From assembly GCF_023715605.1 (NCBI RefSeq), contig NZ_JAMBOL010000006.1, positions 62,001 to 126,000 of the forward strand: a stretch of 64,000 nucleotides of DNA, read 5' to 3'. Of the stretch, positions 11,023 through 20,057 are shown in pieces (position 1 is the first letter of the stretch; each line of letters starts with the position of its first letter). The translations under genes were made by a program, and so were the position numbers. The notes under the pieces are model-generated. The model was not told the DNA's origin, ran no database searches, and saw only the letters and a list, made by a program, of their open reading frames with translations. The stretch comes from Halalkalibacter oceani. Lineage in GTDB: Bacteria > Bacillota > Bacilli > Bacillales > Bacillaceae_D.

Positions 11023-12297
11023 ATGGGAGTCCATATCTCAGATTTAGAAAATATGAAGCTAAAAGAGCTTTATGAACTTGCTAGGGAATATAAAGTATCC
11101 TACTACAGCAAGTTAACAAAAAAAGAACTAATATTTGCTATATTAAAAGGTCAGGCCGAGCAGGATGGACTAATGTTTATGGAAGGTGTGCTTGAGATCA
11201 TCCAGACGGAAGGCTTTGGCTTTTTGCGGCCGATTAATTACATGCCGAGCTCTGAGGATATTTACATTTCCGCCTCGCAAATTCGCCGCTTTGATCTTCG
11301 AAACGGTGATAAAGTCTCAGGAAAGGTGCGTCCTCCAAAGGAGAATGAACGCTATCACGGGCTGCTTCATGTCGAAGCGGTAAATGGTGAAGCGCCGGAG
11401 ACTTCCAAGGAACGTCCCCACTTTCCGGCTTTAACTCCACTCTATCCTGAACAAAAAATTGAACTTGAAACAGCGCCTGGCCGTGTTTCTTCGCGAATCA
11501 TTGATATGATTTCGCCGGTCGGATTCGGACAGCGTGGCTTAATTGTTGCACCTCCTAAGGCAGGGAAGACTTCCTTGCTGAAGGAAGTGGCGAACAGCAT
11601 TGCCGAAAATCATCCCGAGGTTGAATTAATTGTCCTACTCATTGACGAGCGGCCTGAGGAAGTAACCGATATTGAGCGTTCTGTCAAAGCGGAAGTCGTC
11701 AGCTCTACCTTTGATGAGGTGCCGGAAAACCATATTAAAGTGGCCGAATTGGTACTTGAGCGGGCGATGCGTCTCGTCGAGCACCGGAAAGAAGTTGTTA
11801 TTCTGATGGACAGCATTACGCGGTTGGCCCGGGCGTATAACCTGGTCATCCCGCCGAGTGGACGAACTCTCTCCGGAGGGATTGATCCAGCCGCGTTCCA
11901 CCGGCCGAAGCGGTTCTTCGGTGCGGCAAGAAATATTGAAGAGGGCGGCAGCCTGACGATTCTGGCGACGGCTCTCGTCGAGACCGGCTCAAGAATGGAC
12001 GATGTCATTTACGAGGAATTTAAAGGGACGGGTAATATGGAGCTTCATCTTGACCGGAAGCTGGCAGAACGCCGCATTTTCCCGGCGATCGACATTCGCC
12101 GTTCCGGAACAAGAAAAGAAGAGCTGCTATTGCCGAAGAACCAGCTTGAAAAGCTTTGGGCGATTCGGAAGACGATGAACGATTCTCCGGAATTTGTCGA
12201 TCATTTCATCAGACGGGTAAAGGATACGAAAACGAACCTCGACTTTTTTGAAGTGATGGAAGATGAAATGAACAGGCAGAGCCGCAGAAGAAGCTGA
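11023..12297 (+). CDS. rho: Transcription termination factor Rho
   Basis: The 424-residue protein has the Rho layout: N-terminal domain ([11 protein letters not shown]), cold-shock-like RNA-binding domain (EGFGFLRP), and a RecA-type ATPase with Walker [12 protein letters not shown] and Walker [11 protein letters not shown]. The hexamer tracks along RNA and releases transcripts. ATG 11023 fits the family start. Its neighbours glpX and rpmE are as in B. subtilis. Confidence 0.98.
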   Translation: MGVHISDLENMKLKELYELAREYKVSYYSKLTKKELIFAILKGQAEQDGLMFMEGVLEIIQTEGFGFLRPINYMPSSEDIYISASQIRRFDLRNGDKVSGKVRPPKENERYHGLLHVEAVNGEAPETSKERPHFPALTPLYPEQKIELETAPGRVSSRIIDMISPVGFGQRGLIVAPPKAGKTSLLKEVANSIAENHPEVELIVLLIDERPEEVTDIERSVKAEVVSSTFDEVPENHIKVAELVLERAMRLVEHRKEVVILMDSITRLARAYNLVIPPSGRTLSGGIDPAAFHRPKRFFGAARNIEEGGSLTILATALVETGSRMDDVIYEEFKGTGNMELHLDRKLAERRIFPAIDIRRSGTRKEELLLPKNQLEKLWAIRKTMNDSPEFVDHFIRRVKDTKTNLDFFEVMEDEMNRQSRRRS

Positions 12298-12319
12298 TCA
12301 AGAAACTTCATTTTCATAG

Positions 12320-12348
12320 TTGCAATTCTAAGCCTGGCTTGATATAAT
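12320..12348 (+). promoter_or_regulatory. Promoter of the L31 gene
   Basis: TTGCAA (12320-12325), spacer 17 and TATAAT (12343-12348) form a near-consensus sigma-A promoter between rho and the L31 gene. No Zur-type palindrome was seen around it. Confidence 0.75.
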
Positions 12349-12412
12349 TTCGACATGTGTGATCAGATAAACTCTGTTTCGAAAAGATTCAGGGCAAAAG
12401 GAGATGAAGGAA

Positions 12413-12658
12413 ATGAAACAAGGTATTCACCCAAATTACCAAAAAGTGGTATTCATGGATACAAGCACTGGTTTTAAGTTTCTAAGCGGATCTACAAAAG
12501 GATCAGCCGAAACGATTGAGTGGGAAGACGGCAACACGTATCCCCTTTTAAAAGTTGAAATTAGTGCGGATTCACACCCATTCTACACTGGTAAGCAGAA
12601 GCTTAACGATGTAGGCGGACGTGTTGATCGCTTTAAGAAGAAATATAATATGAAATAA
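12413..12658 (+). CDS. rpmE2: Ribosomal protein L31 type B (zinc-free)
   Basis: The 81-residue protein is large-subunit L31, with the family ends MKQGIHPNY and HPFYTGKQ...RVDRFKKKY. It has no cysteine at all, so it is the zinc-independent type B (YtiA-like) form, not the Cys-rich type A usually found after rho in B. subtilis. Zinc-free L31 lets ribosomes work when zinc is scarce. ATG 12413 is preferred from homology; the in-frame ATG at 12404 overlaps the AAAGGAG site. Confidence 0.93.
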   Translation: MKQGIHPNYQKVVFMDTSTGFKFLSGSTKGSAETIEWEDGNTYPLLKVEISADSHPFYTGKQKLNDVGGRVDRFKKKYNMK

Positions 12659-12664
12659 GAGCAT

Positions 12665-12756
12665 ACGCTGCACAATGCTCAGCTTTCTCAAGGGAGCTGG
12701 ACCCGCCGACCGAGAGGAAGAGTGGCAATGGCTTTTAGAAGCTGAGCATGCTTAGT
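12665..12756 (+). ncRNA. Structured intergenic element of unknown type
   Basis: Outer arms ATGCTCAGCTT (12675-12685) and AAGCTGAGCAT (12739-12749) are perfectly complementary and enclose a G/C-rich 50-base interior with several GACC/GGAG stretches. A terminator follows directly. This is the layout of a small RNA or a structured 3' end of the rpmE2 transcript. I do not recognise the family. The rest of the 499-base gap to 13157 holds the terminator, a plain AT-rich stretch, and the promoter region of the next operon. Confidence 0.4.
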
Positions 12757-12794
12757 GAGGGTGTCCCGAGTTATTGGGGCACCCTCCTTTTTTC
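12757..12794 (+). terminator. rpmE2 / small RNA terminator
   Basis: GAGGGTG (12757-12763) pairs with CACCCTC (12780-12786), extended inward by T-CCC with GGGG, then six T. Confidence 0.88.
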
Positions 12795-13032
12795 AACATC
12801 TGGGAGATCACTAAGGTGCACACTCTTTGTTCGGATTTTCATACAGGGAAAATCCTTTTGACCCGCCCTCAAGCAGATTTCTTATTATGTCCCGAAAAAA
12901 TACATGAGAGAAGATGTGTCATGCTTTACAAAGTAGTGTGCTTTTCTGTTAAAATAAAACTGAATTTTCACAAACACACGGGTTAGAACAAACTGGAAAA
13001 AAGGCTTTGAATTAACTGTTTTAAAAGATTTA

Positions 13033-13049
13033 CCTATTCTCATAATAGG
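13033..13049. promoter_or_regulatory. Inverted repeat upstream of the island promoter
   Basis: CCTATT-CTCAT-AATAGG is a perfect 6+6 palindrome with a 5-base spacer, ending 10 bases before the -35 element of the catabolic operon. It may be an operator. No regulator gene lies in the block. Confidence 0.45.
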
Positions 13050-13059
13050 GATAAATGAT

Positions 13060-13088
13060 TTGACGGAAAAATTGATAGGTGATAAAAT
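13060..13088 (+). promoter_or_regulatory. Promoter of the catabolic island
   Basis: TTGACG (13060-13065), spacer 17 and TAAAAT (13083-13088) form a strong sigma-A promoter 70 bases before the first ABC transporter gene. Confidence 0.78.
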
Positions 13089-13091
13089 CAG

Positions 13092-13108
13092 TATACCCTA
13101 TTGGTATA
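13092..13108. promoter_or_regulatory. Operator-like palindrome at the transcription start
   Basis: TATACC-CTATT-GGTATA, a perfect 6+6 inverted repeat with a 5-base spacer, covers the predicted start site (about 13095). Its arm and spacer lengths equal those of the repeat at 13033-13049, placing one palindrome on each side of the promoter. A repressor bound here would block initiation. Confidence 0.55.
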
Positions 13109-13157
13109 GTCAGTTTTAGGGAATAAAGAATTGTGAGAGATAGAGAGAGGGTACAAA

Positions 13158-13949
13158 ATGGCGACAAAACCGAAATTAGAAATTAAAAACCTCGCGGTGC
13201 GTTACAATACAAAAGAATCAAGTACACTCGCCTTAACCGGAGTCGACTTAACCGTGGAAGATGGAGAATTTGTCGCGGTTGTCGGACCGAGCGGATGCGG
13301 AAAATCTACTTTATTAAAAGTAGTTTCCAATCTGATTAAGCCGGCTGAAGGCTCTGTTCTTATTGATGGCGAGCCGGTTAAAAAGATCCCGGATGGCGTA
13401 GGGATGGTTTTCCAAAATGATGCGCTGCTCCCATGGAAATCCGTGCTCGATAATGTGCGCCTGCCGCTCGCTGTAAAAAACCAGTCGAAAGAGATCCAGG
13501 AGGAAACGGCACGCAAATATATTGAGATGGTCGGACTCGCCGGTTTTGAAGACTTTTATCCGAAGCAGCTTTCCGGCGGTATGAAAAAACGTGTGGCGCT
13601 TGCCCGTGCTTTTACATATGATCCGTCTCTTTATTTGATGGATGAACCGTTCGGCCCATTGGATGCCCAGACAAGGGTGATTATTGGCGAGGAATTTTTG
13701 AAAATGTGGGAGAAGGTCGGAAAAAGCGTGCTGTTTATCACGCATGATATCGAGGAAGCAATTGCGCTGGCGGATAAAGTTGTCGTAATGTCGAATCGTC
13801 CTGGCCGGATTAAAGCTGAGTTTAAGGTCGATATCGAGCGCCCGCGCCCTTTTTATGAAACGCGGTTTAATCCGACATTTCAAAGATTGCAGAAAGAAAT
13901 TTGGCAAGCTTTGGCCGAAGCAAATAAAGAAGTAGGGAGTCAGCTGTAA
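13158..13949 (+). CDS. NitT/TauT-type ABC transporter ATPase
   Basis: The 263-residue ATPase has Walker A GPSGCGKST, the signature LSGGMKKRVALARA, and Walker B LYLMDEPFGPLD followed by the H-loop FITHDIEEA. It groups by sequence with SsuB/TauB-type importers that bring in sulfonates, nitrate, taurine, pyrimidine precursors and aromatic acids. It is the first gene of the 16-kb block. Its stop TAA overlaps the ATG of the permease by one base (TAATG), so the two are translationally coupled. The transported molecule cannot be read from sequence; the operon suggests an aromatic or heteroaromatic acid. Confidence 0.92.
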   Translation: MATKPKLEIKNLAVRYNTKESSTLALTGVDLTVEDGEFVAVVGPSGCGKSTLLKVVSNLIKPAEGSVLIDGEPVKKIPDGVGMVFQNDALLPWKSVLDNVRLPLAVKNQSKEIQEETARKYIEMVGLAGFEDFYPKQLSGGMKKRVALARAFTYDPSLYLMDEPFGPLDAQTRVIIGEEFLKMWEKVGKSVLFITHDIEEAIALADKVVVMSNRPGRIKAEFKVDIERPRPFYETRFNPTFQRLQKEIWQALAEANKEVGSQL

Positions 13950-14764
13950 TGAGTAACGAAGAGACAAACAAACAAACAAAGACATCCCCTGGTCAAACGA
14001 TTGCGAAAAAGAACAATAATGAAGCATTAATTGTCTGGACAGGACGGATATTAGTCGGGGTTATTATCTTATTTTTTTGGGAATGGACGTCAGGACGCTT
14101 TTTTAATGAATTCTGGATTAGTAAGCCTTCCTTGATCGTTGAACGGATTGTCGATTTAACGGTGGGCGGGGATTTATGGTATCACGTCGGCTTTACGCTG
14201 CAGCAGGCGATTATCGGGCTTGTCATCGGGATGGTTCTCGGGACGTTGCTTGGTGTGGCGCTTGCTTCGACTCATTGGCTTGATAAGTGGATTTATCCAT
14301 ATATGATGGCGCTGTACAGCTTGCCGCGTGTTGCTCTCGCGCCGCTTTTTGTTGTCTGGTTCGGGATTGGCATGAGCTCAAAGATTATTATGGTTATCGC
14401 GATGGTTATTTTTGTCGCGTTCTACAATGCCTATGAAGGAATTAAAAATATCGATCGTGACCTGCTTGACATGATGAAAACTTACAAAGCAGGCCGGTTG
14501 AAGACGTTCACCTGGGTTGTGCTGCCATCGATTACGGTATGGATTTTAACAAGTTTACGGCTGAACATCGGGATGGCTCTGATTGGGGCCGTGATTGCTG
14601 AATTGATCGGTTCAAACCGCGGGTTGGGCTATTATATTACCTATTCTTCCGGGCTTCTCGATATTACGGGAGTCTTTACCGGATTGGTCTTAATTATGAT
14701 TATTGCTGTTATTTTGGAGCAGATCATCGTTCAATTTGAGAAAAAACTTCTTAGATATCGTTAA
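13949..14764 (+). CDS. NitT/TauT-type ABC transporter permease
   Basis: This 271-residue membrane protein has about six hydrophobic segments, the first near residues 29-46. The EAA-type coupling loop is recognisable around residues 165-185 (YNAYEGIKNIDRDLLDMMKT split by a conserved Gly). It forms the membrane channel of the importer encoded with its neighbours. It overlaps the ATPase gene by one base. Confidence 0.9.
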   Translation: MSNEETNKQTKTSPGQTIAKKNNNEALIVWTGRILVGVIILFFWEWTSGRFFNEFWISKPSLIVERIVDLTVGGDLWYHVGFTLQQAIIGLVIGMVLGTLLGVALASTHWLDKWIYPYMMALYSLPRVALAPLFVVWFGIGMSSKIIMVIAMVIFVAFYNAYEGIKNIDRDLLDMMKTYKAGRLKTFTWVVLPSITVWILTSLRLNIGMALIGAVIAELIGSNRGLGYYITYSSGLLDITGVFTGLVLIMIIAVILEQIIVQFEKKLLRYR

Positions 14765-14810
14765 ACAAAAGGAAAAAAAGATGATCTTATACGAATGTGG
14801 AGGGAACAAG

Positions 14811-15821
14811 ATGAAAGTAAAAGTGTGGATGTTATCTTTATTAGCAGTAATGGTAATCGCATTAACCGCATGCGGTGGCAATGAGCCGGATCAAGGCGCC
14901 GGAGAGCAGCCTGAAGGCACGGATCAAGGAAGTGAGACAGAAGAGAATATGACCATTCGTCTCGGGCTCGTCTGCGGAGGTATGACTCCACTTCTTGCGC
15001 AAATCGGAATCAATGATGGTTCATTCGAGGAAGCTGGGTTAACCGTGGAAGAACATTGCTTTACGTCTGGGTCGGATGCCGTTCAGGCATTGGTCGGCGG
15101 CAGTATCGATGTCAATCTCGGTTCCTATGAGCACGTGCTTCGTTTTGCCAATAATGCCTTGTCTGTCAAAGCGTATGGACAGCTTTATGATGGTGTTGGC
15201 TACTCACTAATTGTCCGAGAGGATGCTCCTTATCAAGGATTGGAAGAGCTCGCAGGGGAAACATTGGCTGTTACACGTGCAGGAAGCTTGTCTGATACCG
15301 GACTTCGTTATGGGCTTGAAGCAAGTGGATTGGATCCTGACCGCGATGTGGAAATCATCGGCAGCGGCAGCGGGGCAAGCATGTTTGCTTCGATCGAAAA
15401 CTCACAGGTAGCAGGAGGAATGGTGTCAGAGCCAACGATCTCGCAAATGGTCTCTTCCGGCGACTTTAGAGTTCTTTATGAGCCGGAGATTGAATATGCC
15501 GGTATCGTCGTCATGGCGACAACTGAATGGGTGGACGAAAACAGTGAGGCGATGACTGTATTTTTGAGAGTGATGAATGAAATCAATGACCGTGTGACGG
15601 ATGATCCGGCTTCGGCTGTTGAACCAATGCAGCAAAACTTCGAAAACATTGAACCTGATGTGCTTGAAATGGCGATTGCCAATCAGCTGGCACGTGTTCC
15701 TGAAGGGTTAAGAGTTACTGAGGAAGGCGCAGCCAATGTGGCGGAAACAGCGGTTGAATTAGAAATTATTGAGGAGCCTGTTTCGTTTGATGAGGCTGTT
15801 GACTTATCATACCTACCTTAG
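14811..15821 (+). CDS. NMT1/SsuA-like substrate-binding lipoprotein
   Basis: The 336-residue protein begins with a lipoprotein signal peptide ending in LTACGG, then an acidic linker (residues 25-45) and a periplasmic-binding fold of the NitT/TauT class. It should be anchored outside the membrane and deliver ligand to the permease. ATG 14811 follows GGAGGGAACAAG; an upstream in-frame codon at 14703 lies inside the permease gene and would remove the signal peptide from the N terminus. The ligand is unknown. It is 13 bases ahead of the UbiD gene. Confidence 0.9.
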   Translation: MKVKVWMLSLLAVMVIALTACGGNEPDQGAGEQPEGTDQGSETEENMTIRLGLVCGGMTPLLAQIGINDGSFEEAGLTVEEHCFTSGSDAVQALVGGSIDVNLGSYEHVLRFANNALSVKAYGQLYDGVGYSLIVREDAPYQGLEELAGETLAVTRAGSLSDTGLRYGLEASGLDPDRDVEIIGSGSGASMFASIENSQVAGGMVSEPTISQMVSSGDFRVLYEPEIEYAGIVVMATTEWVDENSEAMTVFLRVMNEINDRVTDDPASAVEPMQQNFENIEPDVLEMAIANQLARVPEGLRVTEEGAANVAETAVELEIIEEPVSFDEAVDLSYLP

Positions 15822-15834
15822 GAGGGGTTGAACG

Positions 15835-17259
15835 ATGGGGAAGGATTTGCGAACGTATTTAAAGCAGCTCGATGAGCTGAACCCGAACAGCATCCGCGTT
15901 GTCGGGGAAGAGGTCGATCCAAGATTCGGAATTACGGGCTATGCGGCTCGCCTTGCAGAACAAGGCGAGTACCCCGGCCTCATTTTTAAAAATGTTAAGG
16001 GTGCTAAGTTGTCATGTATCTCCAATTTGCTGACGACGTATGAACGAATTGCGTTATTTTTAAATTGTGAGGTGCCGGACATCCCGCGCGTATTTGGCGA
16101 GAAGATCCGCAACCAAATTCCGCCGACCGTCGTCCCTGCCGAGCAGGCGCCAGTTAAAGAGAACATATTAATGGGCGATGAAGCCGATTTATCGAAGCTT
16201 CCGATCCCTGTCCATAATGAAATGGATGGAGGCCCTTATTTATCAGCCGGGGTGATGGTGATCCGCGACCCTGAAAGTAAGGAAATCAACGCCGGAATTT
16301 ACCGTCACCAAATTTATGATAAGCGTGAATTAGGGGTATGGTTTCTCGGTGCCCATCATGGCGGCTTGATACATAAGAAATACGAAAAAGAAGGAAAACC
16401 CGCCCCGGTGGCGATCGTCCTTGGCCATCATCCAGGCTTTTTAATGGGGGCGGTCTCCCGTATTCAGGGAATTGGCGGCGAGTATGAAGTTGCCGGGTCG
16501 CTGATCGGGGAATCGTTGAATGTCGTCAAGGCGGAAACATCTGATTTAATGGTGCCGGCCGATGCAGAAATTATCATTGAAGGTGAAATCCTCCCTGAAA
16601 AAGAAGCGCCGGAAGGTCCTTTCGGTGAATGGCCTGGTCACTACCTTGGCGGCGGCTCCGTCCCTGTCATCCGGGTGACTTGCATTACGCACCGAAATCA
16701 GGCGATTTTCCAGGATATTGTCGCTTCCAGCAGAGAACACTTAATGGTGGGCGGGATTCCGCGCTCAGGAAGTATTTATCATTCTGTGAAATCCGTCGTC
16801 CCGAGCCTTAATACGGTCAATGTGCCGCATTATGCGCGGATGCACTGCTATATTTCCTTGCACAAGGAACGGGATGCCGACGTCAAAAAAGCAGCTTTTA
16901 CAGCATTGAATACAGAGCAGGAAAATTTGCGTCATATCGTTGTCGTCGATGATGATATCAATGTTTTTAATGAGGAAGAAGTGGCTTGGGCGGTCGGGAC
17001 TCGCTTTGACGCTGAACGTGATCAGCTCATTATCCCGAAATGGAACGGACCTGGCGGGCTGCTGCCGACAAACTGGGATTATCATGAGGATGGCTCCCAT
17101 ACAGCGCGAATGTCGAGTGCTGTCATTGTCGATGCGACCAAACCGGCTCCGCCAATTCCTTATCCGAAGCGGGCCGTTGTGCCAAAGGAACATGTTGATA
17201 AGGCGAAACCCGAGCAATTAAGAGCATTGAGCGACGAAGAAAAAGGGCAGTGGTTTTAA
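15835..17259 (+). CDS. UbiD-family (prenylated-FMN) decarboxylase
   Basis: The 474-residue protein has the UbiD catalytic set: Arg157 in GIYRHQ and the pair Glu260/Glu265 in APEGPFGEW, corresponding to the Arg-Glu-Glu network of Fdc1 and other UbiD enzymes. These enzymes use prenylated FMN for reversible decarboxylation of aromatic, heteroaromatic or acrylic acids. UbiX, which makes the cofactor, is the last gene of the same block (28420-28980). The link to an importer, a molybdenum hydroxylase and a lactamase argues for a catabolic role on a heteroaromatic carboxylate rather than quinone synthesis. Phenolic-acid decarboxylase activity is an alternative. Confidence 0.9.
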   Translation: MGKDLRTYLKQLDELNPNSIRVVGEEVDPRFGITGYAARLAEQGEYPGLIFKNVKGAKLSCISNLLTTYERIALFLNCEVPDIPRVFGEKIRNQIPPTVVPAEQAPVKENILMGDEADLSKLPIPVHNEMDGGPYLSAGVMVIRDPESKEINAGIYRHQIYDKRELGVWFLGAHHGGLIHKKYEKEGKPAPVAIVLGHHPGFLMGAVSRIQGIGGEYEVAGSLIGESLNVVKAETSDLMVPADAEIIIEGEILPEKEAPEGPFGEWPGHYLGGGSVPVIRVTCITHRNQAIFQDIVASSREHLMVGGIPRSGSIYHSVKSVVPSLNTVNVPHYARMHCYISLHKERDADVKKAAFTALNTEQENLRHIVVVDDDINVFNEEEVAWAVGTRFDAERDQLIIPKWNGPGGLLPTNWDYHEDGSHTARMSSAVIVDATKPAPPIPYPKRAVVPKEHVDKAKPEQLRALSDEEKGQWF

Positions 17260-17447
17260 GCTTGTTTCATTCAAACTTCACGACTGCTTTCGGCTGTCTT
17301 ACAAGTCGATGGTGAAAGGCTGCGGCGGTTTGCCTGCAAAGCATTGCCCAGCCTTCGCTGCTTCGGGGTTGCATCAAAAGGAAAAAGTCCTTTTCATGCA
17401 ACCCCTATTTTACATCGAATTACGAGTAAGAAGGAGGGGGGAAGTGA
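17260..17447 (+). terminator. Gap with hairpin inside the island
   Basis: The hairpin GGGGTTGCAT-C-AAAAGGA (17365-17382) with TCCTTTT-C-ATGCAACCCC (17388-17405) has an 18-position stem with one C-C mismatch, and is followed by TATTTTA. It divides the importer-ubiD part from the pxpB part, and should reduce read-through. No clear second promoter was seen between it and pxpB. Confidence 0.6.
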
Positions 17448-18173
17448 ATGAAGGCAATCAATATTTTTCCGTTTGGTGATTCGGCTCTTGTTGTGCAACT
17501 GGGGGAGGGCGTCGACCCGGCGACCCATGAAAAGGTTCAGCTGCTTTGCGCCTATCTTGACGACCATCCACTAGAAGGGATGACTGAATATTTGCCCGCT
17601 TTTACGAATGTGACAATCTATTATGATTGCTATCACGTCTTACAGGACGCAGGTCTAGACTCCGAACAGCTCCCTTATGAGCTTTTCCGGGAAAGAGTCC
17701 AACGGCTGCTGGAGCAAATTGAACCGGGTGAACAAGTTGAGGCGCGAACAGTAGAGATACCAGTCTATTATGGAGGAGAGCTCGGTCGGGATTTAGAAAC
17801 CGTTGCCCGGCATAACTCTTTAACTCCGGAGGACGTCATCCGGATTCATACAGAAGGTGACTATCTTACCTATATGATCGGGTTTGCGCCGGGCTTTCCT
17901 TACCTGGGAGGGCTTTCCGAGCGGATCGCGACACCGCGGCGGGAAACGCCCCGGTTGGCGATACCGGCCGGCACAGTCGGCATTGCGGGAACCCAGACCG
18001 GCGTTTACCCGATTGAAACTCCGGGAGGCTGGCAGCTTATCGGCCATACGCCGTTAAAGCTGTTTCAGCCGGATCAATGGCCGCCTACCCTTATACAAGC
18101 TGGTGATCGAGTAAAGTTCAAAGCGATCAGCAAGGATGAATACGATCAGCTCGTGAAGGAGGGGGCACAATGA
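17448..18173 (+). CDS. pxpB: 5-oxoprolinase subunit PxpB (KipI family)
   Basis: The 241-residue protein is a full-length KipI-family member; the C-terminal half holds the family motif GFAPGFPYLGGL and AGTVGIAGTQTGVYP, followed by TPGGWQLIG. PxpB works with PxpC and PxpA in ATP-dependent opening of 5-oxoproline to glutamate; in B. subtilis KipI also inhibits KinA. ATG 17448 follows AAGGAGGGGGG. It overlaps pxpC by four bases (ATGA). Confidence 0.93.
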   Translation: MKAINIFPFGDSALVVQLGEGVDPATHEKVQLLCAYLDDHPLEGMTEYLPAFTNVTIYYDCYHVLQDAGLDSEQLPYELFRERVQRLLEQIEPGEQVEARTVEIPVYYGGELGRDLETVARHNSLTPEDVIRIHTEGDYLTYMIGFAPGFPYLGGLSERIATPRRETPRLAIPAGTVGIAGTQTGVYPIETPGGWQLIGHTPLKLFQPDQWPPTLIQAGDRVKFKAISKDEYDQLVKEGAQ

Positions 18174-19177
18174 GTATTGTTGTGAAAAAGCCTGGATTAT
18201 TAACGACGGTCCAAGATAAAGGCAGAACCGGGTTTCAGAAGTTTGGCATTATCGCCAGCGGGGCGATGGATCGCTACGCCTTGCGGGCGGCAAATGTGCT
18301 TGTGGAAAATGAGGAGCATGAGGCGGCGCTTGAAATCACATTGGTCGGCCCGACCTTAACCTTTGAAGAAGATGCCCTGATTGCGATTTGTGGTGCTGAC
18401 TTGTCACCGACAATTGACAAACAGCCGCTGCCGATGTGGAGAGCCGTCTTTGTCAGAGGGGGGACAACCTTGTCCTTTGGCCCGGCAAAGCATGGGACGC
18501 GCGCGTACTTGGCCGTTGCCGGTGGATATGATATTCCTGAGGTGATGAACAGCCGTTCGACCTATTTACGAGCTGGAATTGGCGGCTACGAAGGCCGGGC
18601 GCTGAAAGCGAATGATCAGCTTTACATAAGAAAAGCGGAGCAGCAAGAGAAGCAGGAGGCATTAAGGCAAAGGGCGGGAGAGAGACCGTTTTATGAGGCG
18701 ACATTGCCGCTTTTCCGCTATATTAGGCCTTTCTACGAAATGAATCCCCTTATTCGCGTCGTAAAAGGGATGCAGGCCGACAGCTTTGAGCAGGAGAGTA
18801 TAGACGCCTTTTATCGCGAGCCGTTTAAAGTACTGCCACAATCGGATCGGATGGGATTTCGTCTTGCGGGCCCGCCATTGCGTCTGAAGCATAAGGAGCA
18901 GCTGCTGTCCGAGGCGGTGACCTTCGGCAGTATTCAGGTTCCGTCTGGTGGCAATCCGATTGTGCTGATGGCCGATCGCCAAACAACCGGCGGCTATCAT
19001 AAAATTGCCCAGGTGATTACCGTTGATTTACCGGTGATGGCTCAATTAAACCTTGGCGCAGAGGTCCGTTTTAAAGAAGTGTCACTGGAGGAAGCTCAGC
19101 TTCTTCTGCTAGAACAGGAATTAAATTTTGAACAATTAAAGCAAGGTGTGCGATTATATAATAAAGGGATGATCTGA
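18170..19177 (+). CDS. pxpC: 5-oxoprolinase subunit PxpC (biotin-dependent carboxyltransferase family)
   Basis: The 335-residue protein starts with [16 protein letters not shown] and [14 protein letters not shown], typical of KipA/PxpC. Later motifs are [13 protein letters not shown] and [12 protein letters not shown]. Together with PxpB it is thought to phosphorylate or activate the lactam. Overlap with pxpB implies equal production of both subunits. The substrate in this context may be 5-oxoproline itself or a related lactam. Confidence 0.93.
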   Translation: MSIVVKKPGLLTTVQDKGRTGFQKFGIIASGAMDRYALRAANVLVENEEHEAALEITLVGPTLTFEEDALIAICGADLSPTIDKQPLPMWRAVFVRGGTTLSFGPAKHGTRAYLAVAGGYDIPEVMNSRSTYLRAGIGGYEGRALKANDQLYIRKAEQQEKQEALRQRAGERPFYEATLPLFRYIRPFYEMNPLIRVVKGMQADSFEQESIDAFYREPFKVLPQSDRMGFRLAGPPLRLKHKEQLLSEAVTFGSIQVPSGGNPIVLMADRQTTGGYHKIAQVITVDLPVMAQLNLGAEVRFKEVSLEEAQLLLLEQELNFEQLKQGVRLYNKGMI

Positions 19178-19272
19178 GCGGATGGGGAAACAGGGGAAGA
19201 CTAGTTAGTGAAGAAGTGATTCCCTCGTCTGCAGAAGGTCCCTCACATTCTAAATTCAAGGAGGATGTCAAA

Positions 19273-20040
19273 ATGAGTGTAGTCGATTTAAACTGTGATA
19301 TGGGTGAGAGTTTTGGCGCTTATAAGATGGGAACGGATGAACAGATTTTAAAATATGTCACTTCCGCTAATATTGCATGCGGCTTTCATGCCGGGGACGC
19401 GACGACGATGCGGAAAACGGTTAAGCTGGCGCTTGAGAACGATGTTGCGATCGGAGCGCATCCAGGGTTGCAGGATTTGATTGGCTTTGGCCGGCGAGAC
19501 ATGGATATTTCCCCGCAGGAAGCGTATGATATCGTTGTCTATCAGATTGGCGCGATGTACGGCTTTGTTAAATCAGAGGGTGCCAAGATGCAGCATGTCA
19601 AGGCGCACGGTTCTTTATACAATATGGCATCCGTTAATAAGGATTTAGCAGAGGCGATTGCCGAGGCGGTGTACAAGGTCGATCCAGAGCTCATTTTATT
19701 TGGCCTGGCGAATGGTGAATTATTAAAAGCGGGAGAACGGATCGGCTTAAGAACGGGAAGCGAAGTTTTTGCCGACCGCACTTATCAGGAAGACGGGACG
19801 CTGACATCGCGGCGCCTGCCGAATGCGATGATTGAAAGTGAAGCAGAATCAGTACAGCAGGTCATTCGCATGGTCAAGGAAAAGAAAGTGCTTTGCCAGC
19901 AAAACAAAGATATTTCGATTCTCGCTGAAACGATCTGCATCCACGGCGATGGTCCGAATGCGTTGGCGTATGCGAAGAAAATTAAGCAAGAGCTTGAACA
20001 GGCCGACATTACCGTACAAGCAATTGGCAAAGAAAAGTAA
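19273..20040 (+). CDS. pxpA: 5-oxoprolinase subunit PxpA (LamB/YcsF family)
   Basis: The 255-residue protein shows the LamB/YcsF signatures: [16 protein letters not shown] at the start, [10 protein letters not shown] and GAHPGLQD, and the late [10 protein letters not shown]. It is the lactam-hydrolysing subunit of PxpABC. ATG 19273 follows AAGGAGGATG; the longer in-frame start at 19216 has no ribosome site. Eighteen bases separate it from the flavoprotein gene, so it shares a transcript with the redox genes that follow. Confidence 0.93.
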   Translation: MSVVDLNCDMGESFGAYKMGTDEQILKYVTSANIACGFHAGDATTMRKTVKLALENDVAIGAHPGLQDLIGFGRRDMDISPQEAYDIVVYQIGAMYGFVKSEGAKMQHVKAHGSLYNMASVNKDLAEAIAEAVYKVDPELILFGLANGELLKAGERIGLRTGSEVFADRTYQEDGTLTSRRLPNAMIESEAESVQQVIRMVKEKKVLCQQNKDISILAETICIHGDGPNALAYAKKIKQELEQADITVQAIGKEK

Positions 20041-20057
20041 ACGGAGGAGCGAATGTG

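Noticed and set aside
15835-17259. UbiD as a quinone-biosynthesis enzyme
   Set aside because: It is in an operon with an importer, a hydroxylase and a lactamase, and Bacillaceae make menaquinone by a route that does not need this enzyme.
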